Origin: Candidatus Eiseniibacteriota bacterium
Lineage (GTDB): Bacteria; Eisenbacteria; RBG-16-71-46; CAIMUX01
Reading direction: 5' to 3'
Length of the DNA stretch: 11,661 nt
Assembly: GCA_020431745.1 (NCBI GenBank)
Contig: JAGQHR010000043.1
Coordinates: 1-11,661, forward strand
Made by a program: the position numbers and the translations under genes. Shown piece by piece: positions 1 to 5,819 of the stretch (position 1 is the stretch's first letter; each line of letters opens with the position of its first letter). The notes below the pieces were generated by a model that did not search any database, had not been told where the DNA came from, and saw nothing but the letters and a program-made list of their open reading frames with translations.

Positions 1-1
1 C

Positions 2-67
2 AACACGATCTGCGCGGGCTCGGAGCTCGTCATTCTGCAGGCGACCGGGCCCCGCTCGGGTGACTAG
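2..67 (+). CDS. Possible C-terminal tail of an upstream gene (5' partial)
   Basis: Reading frame 2 is open from the window edge to a TAG at 65-67 and encodes about 21 residues ending in ELVILQATGPRSGD. The composition looks like an ordinary protein C-terminus, but frame 1 is also open, up to a TGA at 61-63, so the choice of frame is not certain. The gene would converge with the radical SAM gene, whose stop lies about 50 bases away. No family can be named from so short a piece. Confidence 0.3.
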   Translation, partial: NTICAGSELVILQATGPRSGD

Positions 68-110
68 CCCCGGCGGGTAGCTCGGGCGAACGATTCGGGT
101 GACCAGCCCC
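56..110. repeat. Imperfect 16-bp direct repeat at a convergent junction
   Basis: TCGGGTGACTAGCCCC at 56-71 recurs as TCGGGTGACCAGCCCC at 95-110, with 15 of 16 bases identical and start-to-start spacing of 39. Both copies lie in the short noncoding junction before the stop of the radical SAM gene. The second copy is followed by GCGACTAG, so a shorter GACTAG echo is also present. The function is unknown; it may be the remnant of a short duplication. Confidence 0.6.
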
Positions 111-115
111 CGCGA

Positions 116-1471
116 CTAGTGGACCGCCGGCTCCGCGACGCGTTGCGTGCGGCGACGTGTGTCGGCCTGTTCCAGGCTCTTGAGGAACGCCCGGCGGAAG
201 ACCGCGCGCTGGGCCTTCAGGCGCATCTCCTTCCAACGGTATCGTCCCGGATTGGAAACGAAGTACCGGCACTCCTCGGGCAGGAGGACGAGGCTCACGT
301 GCACGTTGGGAGCGACGCCGATAGGGAGGTCGTGCTCCATGCAGGCCTCGTAGAGCCGCGCGAAAACCGGGATCATGTCTTCCGTCTTGGGCGGCGGAAC
401 GTCTTTGTAGTCGGTGCCCTTGAGCGGACGGAAGACGCAGACCGTGGGGATCGCGCCCTGCGACGTGATCCAGTCGATGGCGGCGATCGAGTCTTCCGGT
501 GACTCCAATCCGGCGATGATCTCTCCGTTACTGACCCACGGATCGAACGAGATCGGCCCCATCCCGACGCGACCCTCGGTTTCCTCGCCGGCGTTGCGAC
601 GTCCGAGCTCCGCGCAGTACTTCACGGCATCGAGGTAGCGATCGAGCCCGTACTCGCGATTCTTGCCGGGGCAGACGTCGATGAAGCGCTCGCGGTTCCA
701 GATCTCGAAGCAGAAGGAGACGCGATTGACGCCCATCTTCTTGAGCCGGTCGTACCGCGAGAGATCCCCGTGCGGCGGGGTCTGCACGCCGATCAGCAGT
801 CCGGTCTCCTCCTTGATCCGCCGAACGTACGGCTCGAGGATGTCGAGATACGTTTCGCCGGTGTAGTGGCCGGTGTTGAAGTCGACGTAGGTGATCCCGC
901 TCTCGTCGCGTGCGGCGATCACGACTTCCAACACTTCTTGCACCGACTTGTCGTCCGCGTCGTCGACCCCGAGGTTGAGCCCGACCGAGCAGAACTTGCA
1001 GTTCGTCTTCTCCGGCTTGTCCAGCCAGTACTCGCAAACCTTGGACGGATAGACGCCGAGGTAGGTGCCCTGCAGCGATCCGACCTTGGTCATTACCTTG
1101 CCCGAGGTCGTCATCTTCTCGTACCAGGTCGGCTTGGGGGAGAGGCGCACTTCCGAGATGAGCTCGCGGTCGCCGTCGCGACGGATCACGAAGCGATCCT
1201 CGTGCGGATCGGGGTTCGGATGGTCCGTCGGCCAGTCCTCCCGGAAGAGCAGATACGGCGAGTCGGCCGCGAAGAACTCGACGACGGGAACGTTGGTCCA
1301 AAGATCCCCGGGGAGCACCAGCTCGAGCCCGCTGCCGAGACCCGCGCGGGTGCGCATGATCTGGCGACCGCGCCGGCCTTCCTTGAAGAACGAGTCGTCG
1401 ATCCGGAGACCTTTGCAGTAGAGATCGAGCTTGAGGAGTCCCGGGTTGTGGCGGACATCGGTTTCCATCAT
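116..1471 (-). CDS. Radical SAM enzyme with CX11CX2C cluster motif
   Basis: This 451-residue protein looks like a cytosolic radical SAM enzyme, which uses a [4Fe-4S] cluster to cleave S-adenosylmethionine. The cluster cysteines appear to be C146, C158 and C161 (CEYWLDKPEKTNCKFC), a CX11CX2C spacing instead of the classical CX3CX2C. Downstream blocks fit the partial TIM barrel: VDFNTGHYTGE near 196-206, GVNRVSFCFEIWN near 247-259, a CPGK motif at 267-270 and a GLESPEDS segment near 321-328. The first ~110 residues are an N-terminal extension without a family I recognise. Two ATGs are adjacent (1471 and 1468). The first is chosen because AAGGAG lies 11 bases upstream of it. The gene stands alone on its strand, so the substrate cannot be inferred from neighbours. 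The class is fairly certain; the reaction is unknown. Confidence 0.85.
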   Translation of the reverse strand: MMETDVRHNPGLLKLDLYCKGLRIDDSFFKEGRRGRQIMRTRAGLGSGLELVLPGDLWTNVPVVEFFAADSPYLLFREDWPTDHPNPDPHEDRFVIRRDGDRELISEVRLSPKPTWYEKMTTSGKVMTKVGSLQGTYLGVYPSKVCEYWLDKPEKTNCKFCSVGLNLGVDDADDKSVQEVLEVVIAARDESGITYVDFNTGHYTGETYLDILEPYVRRIKEETGLLIGVQTPPHGDLSRYDRLKKMGVNRVSFCFEIWNRERFIDVCPGKNREYGLDRYLDAVKYCAELGRRNAGEETEGRVGMGPISFDPWVSNGEIIAGLESPEDSIAAIDWITSQGAIPTVCVFRPLKGTDYKDVPPPKTEDMIPVFARLYEACMEHDLPIGVAPNVHVSLVLLPEECRYFVSNPGRYRWKEMRLKAQRAVFRRAFLKSLEQADTRRRTQRVAEPAVH

Positions 1472-1577
1472 CGAGGATGCATCTCCTTGGCTGAGGGTGC
1501 GCTGCCGGATCGTCGAGCCGATTCCGACCGTCTCCAGGTGGCCGCGCCGGATGCCGGGTCCCGAGCGCGCTGAATCT

Positions 1578-1583
1578 ATTATC
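1578..1583 (-). promoter_or_regulatory. Possible -10 box for the radical SAM gene
   Basis: On the - strand the sequence reads GATAAT, five of six matches to TATAAT, about 107 bases before the start codon. The position 16-18 bases upstream carries only a poor -35 (TGCGGC), so this is a weak call resting on one box in an otherwise GC-rich stretch. Confidence 0.3.
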
Positions 1584-1837
1584 CCGGCTCGTAAGGGTCG
1601 GCCGCAGTCGTGAAATGACCAGCACGACTACGCGAAATCCCGTATGAGGGCTTGCCCCCGGTCGCTCTTGCCTCCCCGAAACGGCCGGTCCTGAGCGACG
1701 TCGGTCATCCTGTCCGAGTCGATGTCGGCTCGCAGGGGCGACGGGAATCGTCCCCCACCAGATCTTGGGGGCACCTAGGAGAGTCCCTTGGATGGCAGGG
1801 GATCCGACCAGTGCGTATGCTCCATTGACTGGGAGTG

Positions 1838-1855
1838 TCGGCCCGCGCGGGCCGA
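1838..1855. repeat. 18-bp perfect palindrome
   Basis: TCGGCCCGCGCGGGCCGA is its own reverse complement over all 18 bases and lies 172 bases before the TTG start of the beta-barrel gene. There is no T-tract on either side, so it does not look like an intrinsic terminator. It could be an operator for a dimeric regulator, or a cruciform or attenuator element in the leader. Confidence 0.6.
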
Positions 1856-2015
1856 GACGGATCGGCCGCCTACGACGGTCCGCCCACTATCGCAGGAACA
1901 TCGCTCCTCGGCTGAACCGCGTGCCCCGGCCGAGTATGCGAGGAGCCCCGATCACGCGTCCCGTCGGTCGGCATCAACGGAGACGGGCCGCGACGCAAAC
2001 CATCGCCACGGAGAT

Positions 2016-2022
2016 AGGGAGG
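2016..2022 (+). promoter_or_regulatory. Ribosome binding site fixing a TTG start
   Basis: AGGGAGG ends five bases before TTG 2028. It selects this start over the upstream in-frame ATG at 1788, which would add 80 residues of low-quality sequence ahead of an obvious signal peptide. Confidence 0.75.
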
Positions 2023-2027
2023 TTCTC

Positions 2028-2753
2028 TTGAAGCTGCATCCTGGCCGCGCGTTTCTCGGCGGCGTGTCCTGTTGGCTGCTGTTGATCGGAGCGATGTCCT
2101 TGTTGGCGGATGGGAGCACCGCGTGCGCCGATGAAGCCGAAGCGGATCCCGTCTGGAGCGTGCGGGCGTTTCCGTATGGGAACGGGGCGGGTTCCCGCGC
2201 CCGAGTTTTTCATCGCGTCTCGCGGACGTCGGACCTGGGTTGCGACGTCGCGATCTCGTGGAACGACTCCGACAGTGACTACGACGACGACGACACGGAC
2301 GGTTCCGGCTACTCCTCTCACCAGGACGATCAGAGCCATACCGCGTACTTCTATCCGGAGTGGCGGCGTTGGAGTGGAATCTGGGGGGAACGCGCGAACC
2401 CGGCGGTCCGCAGCTACTGGGGTGTGCGCCTCGTCGTGGGAGTGTCGGATGCCACCGAAGAGACCAACTATGATGTGGCGCGCTACGGAATCACCCGCCG
2501 CGAATCGGAACGGCACGCATGGAGCGTCGGCGGAGGAGTGACCCTCGGAATGGCAGCCCGTGTTTGGGGACCGGTCTCGTTCTCGGCCGCCGTCGATCCG
2601 CTGACGGTCGTTCGCACGCACGACAGCTCGACCGAAAAGACCGTCGACGAGAACCAGGAGGAGCCACGGATCCAGAAAACCGTGCGCGAAGGAAACGACA
2701 CCAAGGTTTCCCTCGACTTCACGCCCTCACTCTACGTCGTCCTGAGCTGGTAG
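2028..2753 (+). CDS. Exported beta-barrel-like outer membrane protein
   Basis: This 241-residue protein is of unrecognised family. Starting at TTG 2028, it begins with a signal peptide: a basic N-terminus (MKLHPGRAF), a hydrophobic core (WLLLIGAMSLL) and a likely cleavage after ACA near residue 34. The mature part has alternating polar and hydrophobic segments typical of outer-membrane strands, such as SYWGVRLVVGVSD, HAWSVGGGVTLGMAARVW, VSFSAAVDPLTVV and a final SLYVVLSW. It ends in an aromatic residue, as many porin-like proteins do. Residues ~79-94 form an acidic stretch (NDSDSDYDDDDTDGSG), probably an exposed loop. A second charged stretch (STEKTVDENQEE) precedes the last strands. A small 8-strand-type barrel is inferred; ligand and role are unknown. 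Its transcription converges with the epimerase gene. Confidence 0.7.
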   Translation: MKLHPGRAFLGGVSCWLLLIGAMSLLADGSTACADEAEADPVWSVRAFPYGNGAGSRARVFHRVSRTSDLGCDVAISWNDSDSDYDDDDTDGSGYSSHQDDQSHTAYFYPEWRRWSGIWGERANPAVRSYWGVRLVVGVSDATEETNYDVARYGITRRESERHAWSVGGGVTLGMAARVWGPVSFSAAVDPLTVVRTHDSSTEKTVDENQEEPRIQKTVREGNDTKVSLDFTPSLYVVLSW

Positions 2754-2755
2754 CG

Positions 2756-2804
2756 GGCCGAAGGCGCGGGGCGCGGGGTCCGCGCCCGCGGCTACGCCTC
2801 GGCC
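2756..2804. terminator. Large GC hairpin between convergent genes, possible bidirectional terminator
   Basis: The inner stem GGGCGCGG (2769-2776) pairs perfectly with CCGCGCCC (2780-2787) around a GGT loop. An outer stem GGCCGA-A-GGCG (2756-2766) pairs with CGCCTCGGCC (2795-2804) with a single bulged A. The structure starts three bases after the beta-barrel stop and ends about 12 bases before the epimerase stop, so it could end transcription from both sides. There is no T-tract, so Rho-independent termination is not assured. Confidence 0.55.
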
Positions 2805-2815
2805 GCGCCGCGCCC

Positions 2816-3829
2816 TCAGCCGCGCTTCGCCAGGTACGCGTTCTCCGCTTCGTACTGCAGCGTTCCTGGGGGAATCGGTTCCGGCGGATGGGCGCGCTCC
2901 CACTCCAGCGTCCGTTCCAACGTCTGATCGAGGTCGAAGAGCGGCCGGTACCCCAGCTCGCGCTCGAGCTTGCGGCAGTCGCAGACCAGTCCTTGGGCGG
3001 TGTCCATATCCGGATGCAGCTCCGGAGGTAGGTCCGTCTTTGCAGCGGTGACGATCTCGCCGTCCCATCCCACCTTCTGCGCGACCTGGCGCGCGAGGTC
3101 GGCGATCGAGGGGGAGGCGTCGCCCACGTTGTAGCTGCCGCGCGCCTGCGGGTGCGTGCAGGCGACCGCCATCGCCTCGGCGACGTTGCCCACGTAGCCG
3201 TACGTTGAACACCAGGAGGCGTAGGTGTCCTCGTAGACGAGGGCGCGACGGCCGTCTTCCATCGGTTTGAAGAACGGGAAGAGCCGGTGCTGGTAGTCGT
3301 GGGGACCGAGCACCATCGGCAGACGGAGCACCACACCTTCCATCTCGGCATCGGAGAGGGCGAGGCTTTCGGCCGGGATCTTGTCATACCAGTGGAGGGG
3401 ATGCGCCGGATCCGGAAAACGGTCGCGGTACGGATGGAGCTTCGCGCGGACGGGTGCGGTCTCGTCGAGCGGCACGGGATCGGGAGCGCCGGGCTCAGTT
3501 CCGATCAGGCGACCATAGGCGCGGTACACGTCGCAGCTGCTGACCATCACGAGACGGCGCGCGACACCGCGGAAGGTCGCGAGCGCGTGCTCGACGTGCT
3601 CCTTCCGGATGACGACGTTGTGCAGCACGACCTCGGGCGCGAATCGTTCGAAGTCGGCGCGTGATGCCACCAGATCGTCGCGGTCCCCCCGAATCTGCTG
3701 CACGCCTTCCGGCGGCGCGTTCGGAGCCTGCCCGCGGTTGCAGACGGCGACCTCGTGTCCCAGCTCGTGCAGCCGCCGGACCGCCGCGGCTCCAATGAAG
3801 CGAGTCCCTCCGATGACGAGAATGCGCAT
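2816..3829 (-). CDS. NAD(P)-dependent epimerase/dehydratase-like extended SDR
   Basis: This 337-residue protein opens with MRILVIGGTRFIG, the glycine-rich nucleotide-binding turn of a Rossmann fold (GGTRFIG, residues 7-13). A strand-end VMVSSCDVY near 95-102 supplies the usual active-site serine. The Tyr/Lys region reads HWYDKIPAE: Lys150 is followed by the normal xxxE, but the nearest Tyr (148) is two residues before the Lys rather than four, where His146 sits. LRLPMVLGPHD near 168-178 and YNVGDASPSIADLA (C-terminal third) are typical of nucleotide-sugar epimerase relatives. The ATG at 3829 is chosen over the ATG at 3925 because AGGGGAAG lies just upstream and the Rossmann motif starts directly. 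It is divergent from the aldo/keto reductase gene, which suggests joint control. The substrate is unknown. Confidence 0.85.
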   Translation of the reverse strand: MRILVIGGTRFIGAAAVRRLHELGHEVAVCNRGQAPNAPPEGVQQIRGDRDDLVASRADFERFAPEVVLHNVVIRKEHVEHALATFRGVARRLVMVSSCDVYRAYGRLIGTEPGAPDPVPLDETAPVRAKLHPYRDRFPDPAHPLHWYDKIPAESLALSDAEMEGVVLRLPMVLGPHDYQHRLFPFFKPMEDGRRALVYEDTYASWCSTYGYVGNVAEAMAVACTHPQARGSYNVGDASPSIADLARQVAQKVGWDGEIVTAAKTDLPPELHPDMDTAQGLVCDCRKLERELGYRPLFDLDQTLERTLEWERAHPPEPIPPGTLQYEAENAYLAKRG

Positions 3830-3840
3830 CGTTCTTCCCC

Positions 3841-3866
3841 TTCCTGCTCGATCCGATTCCTGCTCG
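3841..3866. repeat. Perfect 10-bp direct repeat upstream of the epimerase start
   Basis: TTCCTGCTCG occurs at 3841-3850 and again at 3857-3866, with a 16-base period. On the epimerase strand this reads CGAGCAGGAA twice, and the proximal copy abuts the Shine-Dalgarno. It could be a regulator half-site pair in the shared divergent control region, or a duplicated ribosome-binding segment. Confidence 0.65.
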
Positions 3867-3876
3867 GCCACGCGCC

Positions 3877-3906
3877 TTGTGGCGCTCGCGGTCTCCGTGG
3901 AATACT
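3877..3906 (+). promoter_or_regulatory. Possible sigma-70-type promoter for the aldo/keto reductase
   Basis: TTGTGG (3877-3882) and AATACT (3901-3906) are separated by 18 bases. They match the consensus at three and four of six positions. Transcription would begin near 3913, giving a leader of about 27 bases that contains the strong AAAGGAGG binding site. Both boxes are weak, so this is tentative. Confidence 0.35.
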
Positions 3907-3939
3907 GCACCCGAGCGTGTTCCACCCAAAGGAGGTTCC

Positions 3940-5070
3940 GTGTCCGTTCTGGCCAGTCCCGAAGGTACCCGTCGCTATGAGGCTCGCATGCGGGAAAAGG
4001 TTGCGTCCGATCACTTTCGGACCTGGCCGGGCTCGATGGACGCGGCGGACGCCGAGGGCACCTTGCGGCTCTCGAGCGTGGGGATGGGATCGTACACGGG
4101 GCCGACCACGCCGGCCGCGGACGATCAGTATCGCGACGCCGTCCAGGAGGCCGTTCGTGCGGGGATCAACGTGATCGACTGCGCGATCAACTACCGCCAC
4201 CAGCGCAGCGAGCGCGCGCTCGGAAAGGGAATCCGCACGCTCATCGATCAGGGAGAGATCCAGCGCGACGAAATCCTGGTCATGACCAAAGGCGGCTATC
4301 TCCCGTTCGACGGTGACGCTCCCGCCGACCCGGCGGGCTATCTCCGTCGCACCTACTTCGACCCCGGCATCGCCGATCCGGGCGAAGTCGTCGCGGGGTG
4401 TCACTGCATCGCGCCGAAGTACCTGGAGAATCAGCTCGGGCGCAGCCTGGAAAACTTCGGGCTCGCAGCGGTCGACGTCTACTTCCTGCACAACCTGGAG
4501 CAGCAGCTCGACGAGGTCTCCCGCGAGGAGTTCGCGATCCGCGTCGAGAACGCATTCGCGTATCTCGAATCAGAAGCGGAAAAGGGACGGATCGGCATCT
4601 ACGGGGTCGCGACCTGGAACGGCTTCCGCGTGCCGACCGATCGCAAAGAGCATCTGGACCTCGCGGAGCTCTATGCCCTGGCCGAGAAGGTGGGCGGTGT
4701 CGGGCATCGCTTTCGCGCGCTCCAACTGCCCTACAACCTCGGGATGCTGGAGGCGGTGAACGTTCCCTCGCAGGCCGTGCAGGGGCAGCAGGTGCCGATC
4801 CTGGTCGCCGCGCAGGTCTTCGGCATGCTCACCGTGACCAGCGTGCCGCTGCTGCAGGGTCAGATCCTGGGACATCTGCCCGCGACGTTCTCGAAGATGG
4901 CGGGTCTGACCACGCCGGCCCAGCGGGCCCTCCAGTTCGCGCGCTCGAGCCCGGGAATCCATGCTCCGCTGGTCGGGATGAAGACGCGGGCCCACGTGCA
5001 GGAGAACGCCCGTGTGGCCACGGTCTCGCCGCTGGATCCGCAGGCGTTCCAGGCGGCGATGGGTGGCTGA
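3940..5070 (+). CDS. Aldo/keto reductase with an enlarged loop
   Basis: This 376-residue protein is predicted to be a cytosolic NAD(P)H-dependent oxidoreductase of the aldo/keto reductase TIM-barrel superfamily. All four catalytic residues are visible: Asp80 and Tyr85 (VIDCAINYRHQRSERALG), Lys117 (EILVMTKGGY) and His184 (VDVYFLHNLEQQL). The Lys-His distance is 67 residues, about twice that of typical members. An inserted Asp/Pro-rich segment (DGDAPADPAGYLRRTYFDPG) followed by GCHCIAPKYLENQL accounts for this. The C-terminal SSPGIHAPLVGMKTRAHVQEN resembles the usual cofactor-binding end. GTG 3940 is preferred because AAAGGAGG ends four bases before it. The in-frame ATG at 3877 lies in the promoter region. 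The divergent epimerase gene suggests a shared redox or carbohydrate task, which is inference. Confidence 0.88.
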   Translation: MSVLASPEGTRRYEARMREKVASDHFRTWPGSMDAADAEGTLRLSSVGMGSYTGPTTPAADDQYRDAVQEAVRAGINVIDCAINYRHQRSERALGKGIRTLIDQGEIQRDEILVMTKGGYLPFDGDAPADPAGYLRRTYFDPGIADPGEVVAGCHCIAPKYLENQLGRSLENFGLAAVDVYFLHNLEQQLDEVSREEFAIRVENAFAYLESEAEKGRIGIYGVATWNGFRVPTDRKEHLDLAELYALAEKVGGVGHRFRALQLPYNLGMLEAVNVPSQAVQGQQVPILVAAQVFGMLTVTSVPLLQGQILGHLPATFSKMAGLTTPAQRALQFARSSPGIHAPLVGMKTRAHVQENARVATVSPLDPQAFQAAMGG

Positions 5071-5094
5071 TCGCCGGTTCCCGGGCTGCGGGCC

Positions 5095-5433
5095 CTAACG
5101 CTTGACCCAATGGCCCTCGATCCACACCCAGCGATCCGTCTTCGGACGGTAGTCCCAGTGTCCCGCCACCCAGCGGTAGCCCGCCCGGACGGGATGCGTC
5201 ACCACCGTCTTTGGGACGACCACGGGCTTGGTCACGACGACCGGGACCGGACAGCGCACGACGGTCACGTGGGCTCGCGTGTGGGGACCTGCTTGGGCGG
5301 GGAGGGTGAGGCCGGTCGCTGCGATCGTCACCGCGGAGAGGATGAGGACCTGCCTGCGGATCGACCGGCGCATGCGGTGGGAGCTCGGTGTCTGCGGATG
5401 GCGGGGATTCTGGTTCATCGGATTCTCGATCAT
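5095..5433 (-). CDS. Small secreted WXXGXW-repeat protein
   Basis: This 112-residue protein has an N-terminal polar extension (residues 1-20), a basic MRRSIRRQ run and a hydrophobic core (VLILSAVTIAATGLTL). A likely signal peptidase site follows PAQA near residue 48. A Val/Pro-rich spacer (58-82, VPVVVTKPVVVPKTVV) leads to two C-terminal repeats, YRWVAGHWDY and WVWIEGHWVKR. These match the Y-x-W-x-x-G-x-W pattern of the WXXGXW repeat family, which is common in small periplasmic or surface proteins of unknown function. ATG 5433 is supported by AAGGAG six bases upstream. Met21 at the start of the basic run is an alternative start. The gene is convergent with the aldo/keto reductase, only 24 bases apart. 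The repeat assignment is firm; the biological role is not known. Confidence 0.75.
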   Translation of the reverse strand: MIENPMNQNPRHPQTPSSHRMRRSIRRQVLILSAVTIAATGLTLPAQAGPHTRAHVTVVRCPVPVVVTKPVVVPKTVVTHPVRAGYRWVAGHWDYRPKTDRWVWIEGHWVKR

Positions 5434-5497
5434 CAAATGCTCCTTCGTGGTCTCGGTTCCGTGCTCTGCTCTCGTGTCGCGCATCGGATCTCCGTAT

Positions 5498-5513
5498 CGA
5501 AACGTCCGTGCCA
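5498..5513 (-). promoter_or_regulatory. Possible sigma-54 (-24/-12) promoter for the WXXGXW gene
   Basis: On the - strand TGGCACGGACGTTTCG fits the sigma-54 pattern TGGCAC-N5-TTGCW in spacing. The -24 block is perfect. The -12 block has one clear mismatch, T for G before the C. Transcription would start near 5487, about 54 bases before the start codon. A single hit in GC-rich DNA can arise by chance, and no enhancer site was identified. Confidence 0.35.
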
Positions 5514-5740
5514 GACCGCGGTGCGGGCGGGCGTCCGGGTGGCGACGCGAGCCGGAGCTGCCGATAAGGAAAGGGGTTATCGTCGTGAAACGGAAGGCTC
5601 CCGGCACGATCGGACGGTACGGAGATACAGGCGGTGCCGCGAGAGGAACGATCCGGGTCCTTCCGTGCACCGTGGCGTACAATCGAGGCCGTTGGGTCGT
5701 GGACGGCGCTCTGCTCCGGAAGGAGAGACCCCCGGTTGGT

Positions 5741-5769
5741 TTGACTTGCTGCGGGGAGCGTGTTACTCT
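5741..5769 (+). promoter_or_regulatory. Sigma-70-type promoter for the HNH gene
   Basis: TTGACT (five of six matches to the -35 consensus) is separated by exactly 17 bases from TACTCT, which keeps the T-A....T core of a -10. Transcription would start near 5776, about 44 bases before the TTG start codon. This is the best promoter-like sequence in the window. Confidence 0.55.
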
Positions 5770-5819
5770 TTGAGCGGGTTAGACTTGCTAGGTTCGAGCT
5801 AGATTCGAGCGAGGTTGTT

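Larger units (their letters stand above)
1472..2027. other. 556-base intergenic region between divergent genes
   Basis: No convincing gene was found here. Open frames run through it on both strands, but their proteins are Arg/Pro/Gly-rich, lack a Shine-Dalgarno at their starts and look like GC-rich shadows. The stretch holds a possible -10 box for the radical SAM gene (1578-1583), a small hairpin (CCCCCA/TGGGGG at 1752-1771), an 18-bp perfect palindrome (1838-1855) and, at its right end, the ribosome binding site of the beta-barrel gene (2016-2022). It may carry a long 5' leader for that gene. Confidence 0.6.
5434..5819. other. 386-base divergent intergenic region
   Basis: This region lies between the WXXGXW gene (-) and the HNH gene (+). 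It holds a possible sigma-54 promoter for the former (5498-5513), a TACAAT box on + (5678-5683), a good sigma-70-type promoter for the HNH gene (5741-5769) and a pair of TTCGAGC repeats just before its start. The open frames crossing it are Arg/Gly-rich shadows without ribosome binding sites. Confidence 0.6.

Noticed and set aside
770..1573. 267-residue + strand frame opposite the radical SAM gene
   Set aside because: Complement of a conserved protein, no ribosome binding site and no recognisable domain.
528..1625. 365-residue - strand frame overlapping the radical SAM gene
   Set aside because: Arg/Pro/Ser-rich translation without domain; it is the same-strand shadow of the radical SAM frame.
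1825..1853. TTGACT at 1825 as a -35 box for the barrel gene
   Set aside because: The position 17 bases downstream reads CGGGCC, which cannot serve as a -10.
1765..2031. 88-residue frame in the gap before the barrel gene
   Set aside because: Arg-rich, no Shine-Dalgarno and it runs through the 18-bp palindrome and the ribosome binding site of the real gene.
5083..5095. Small hairpin between the aldo/keto reductase and WXXGXW genes
   Set aside because: Only a four-base stem (GGGC/GCCC) with a five-base loop; easily expected by chance at this GC content.
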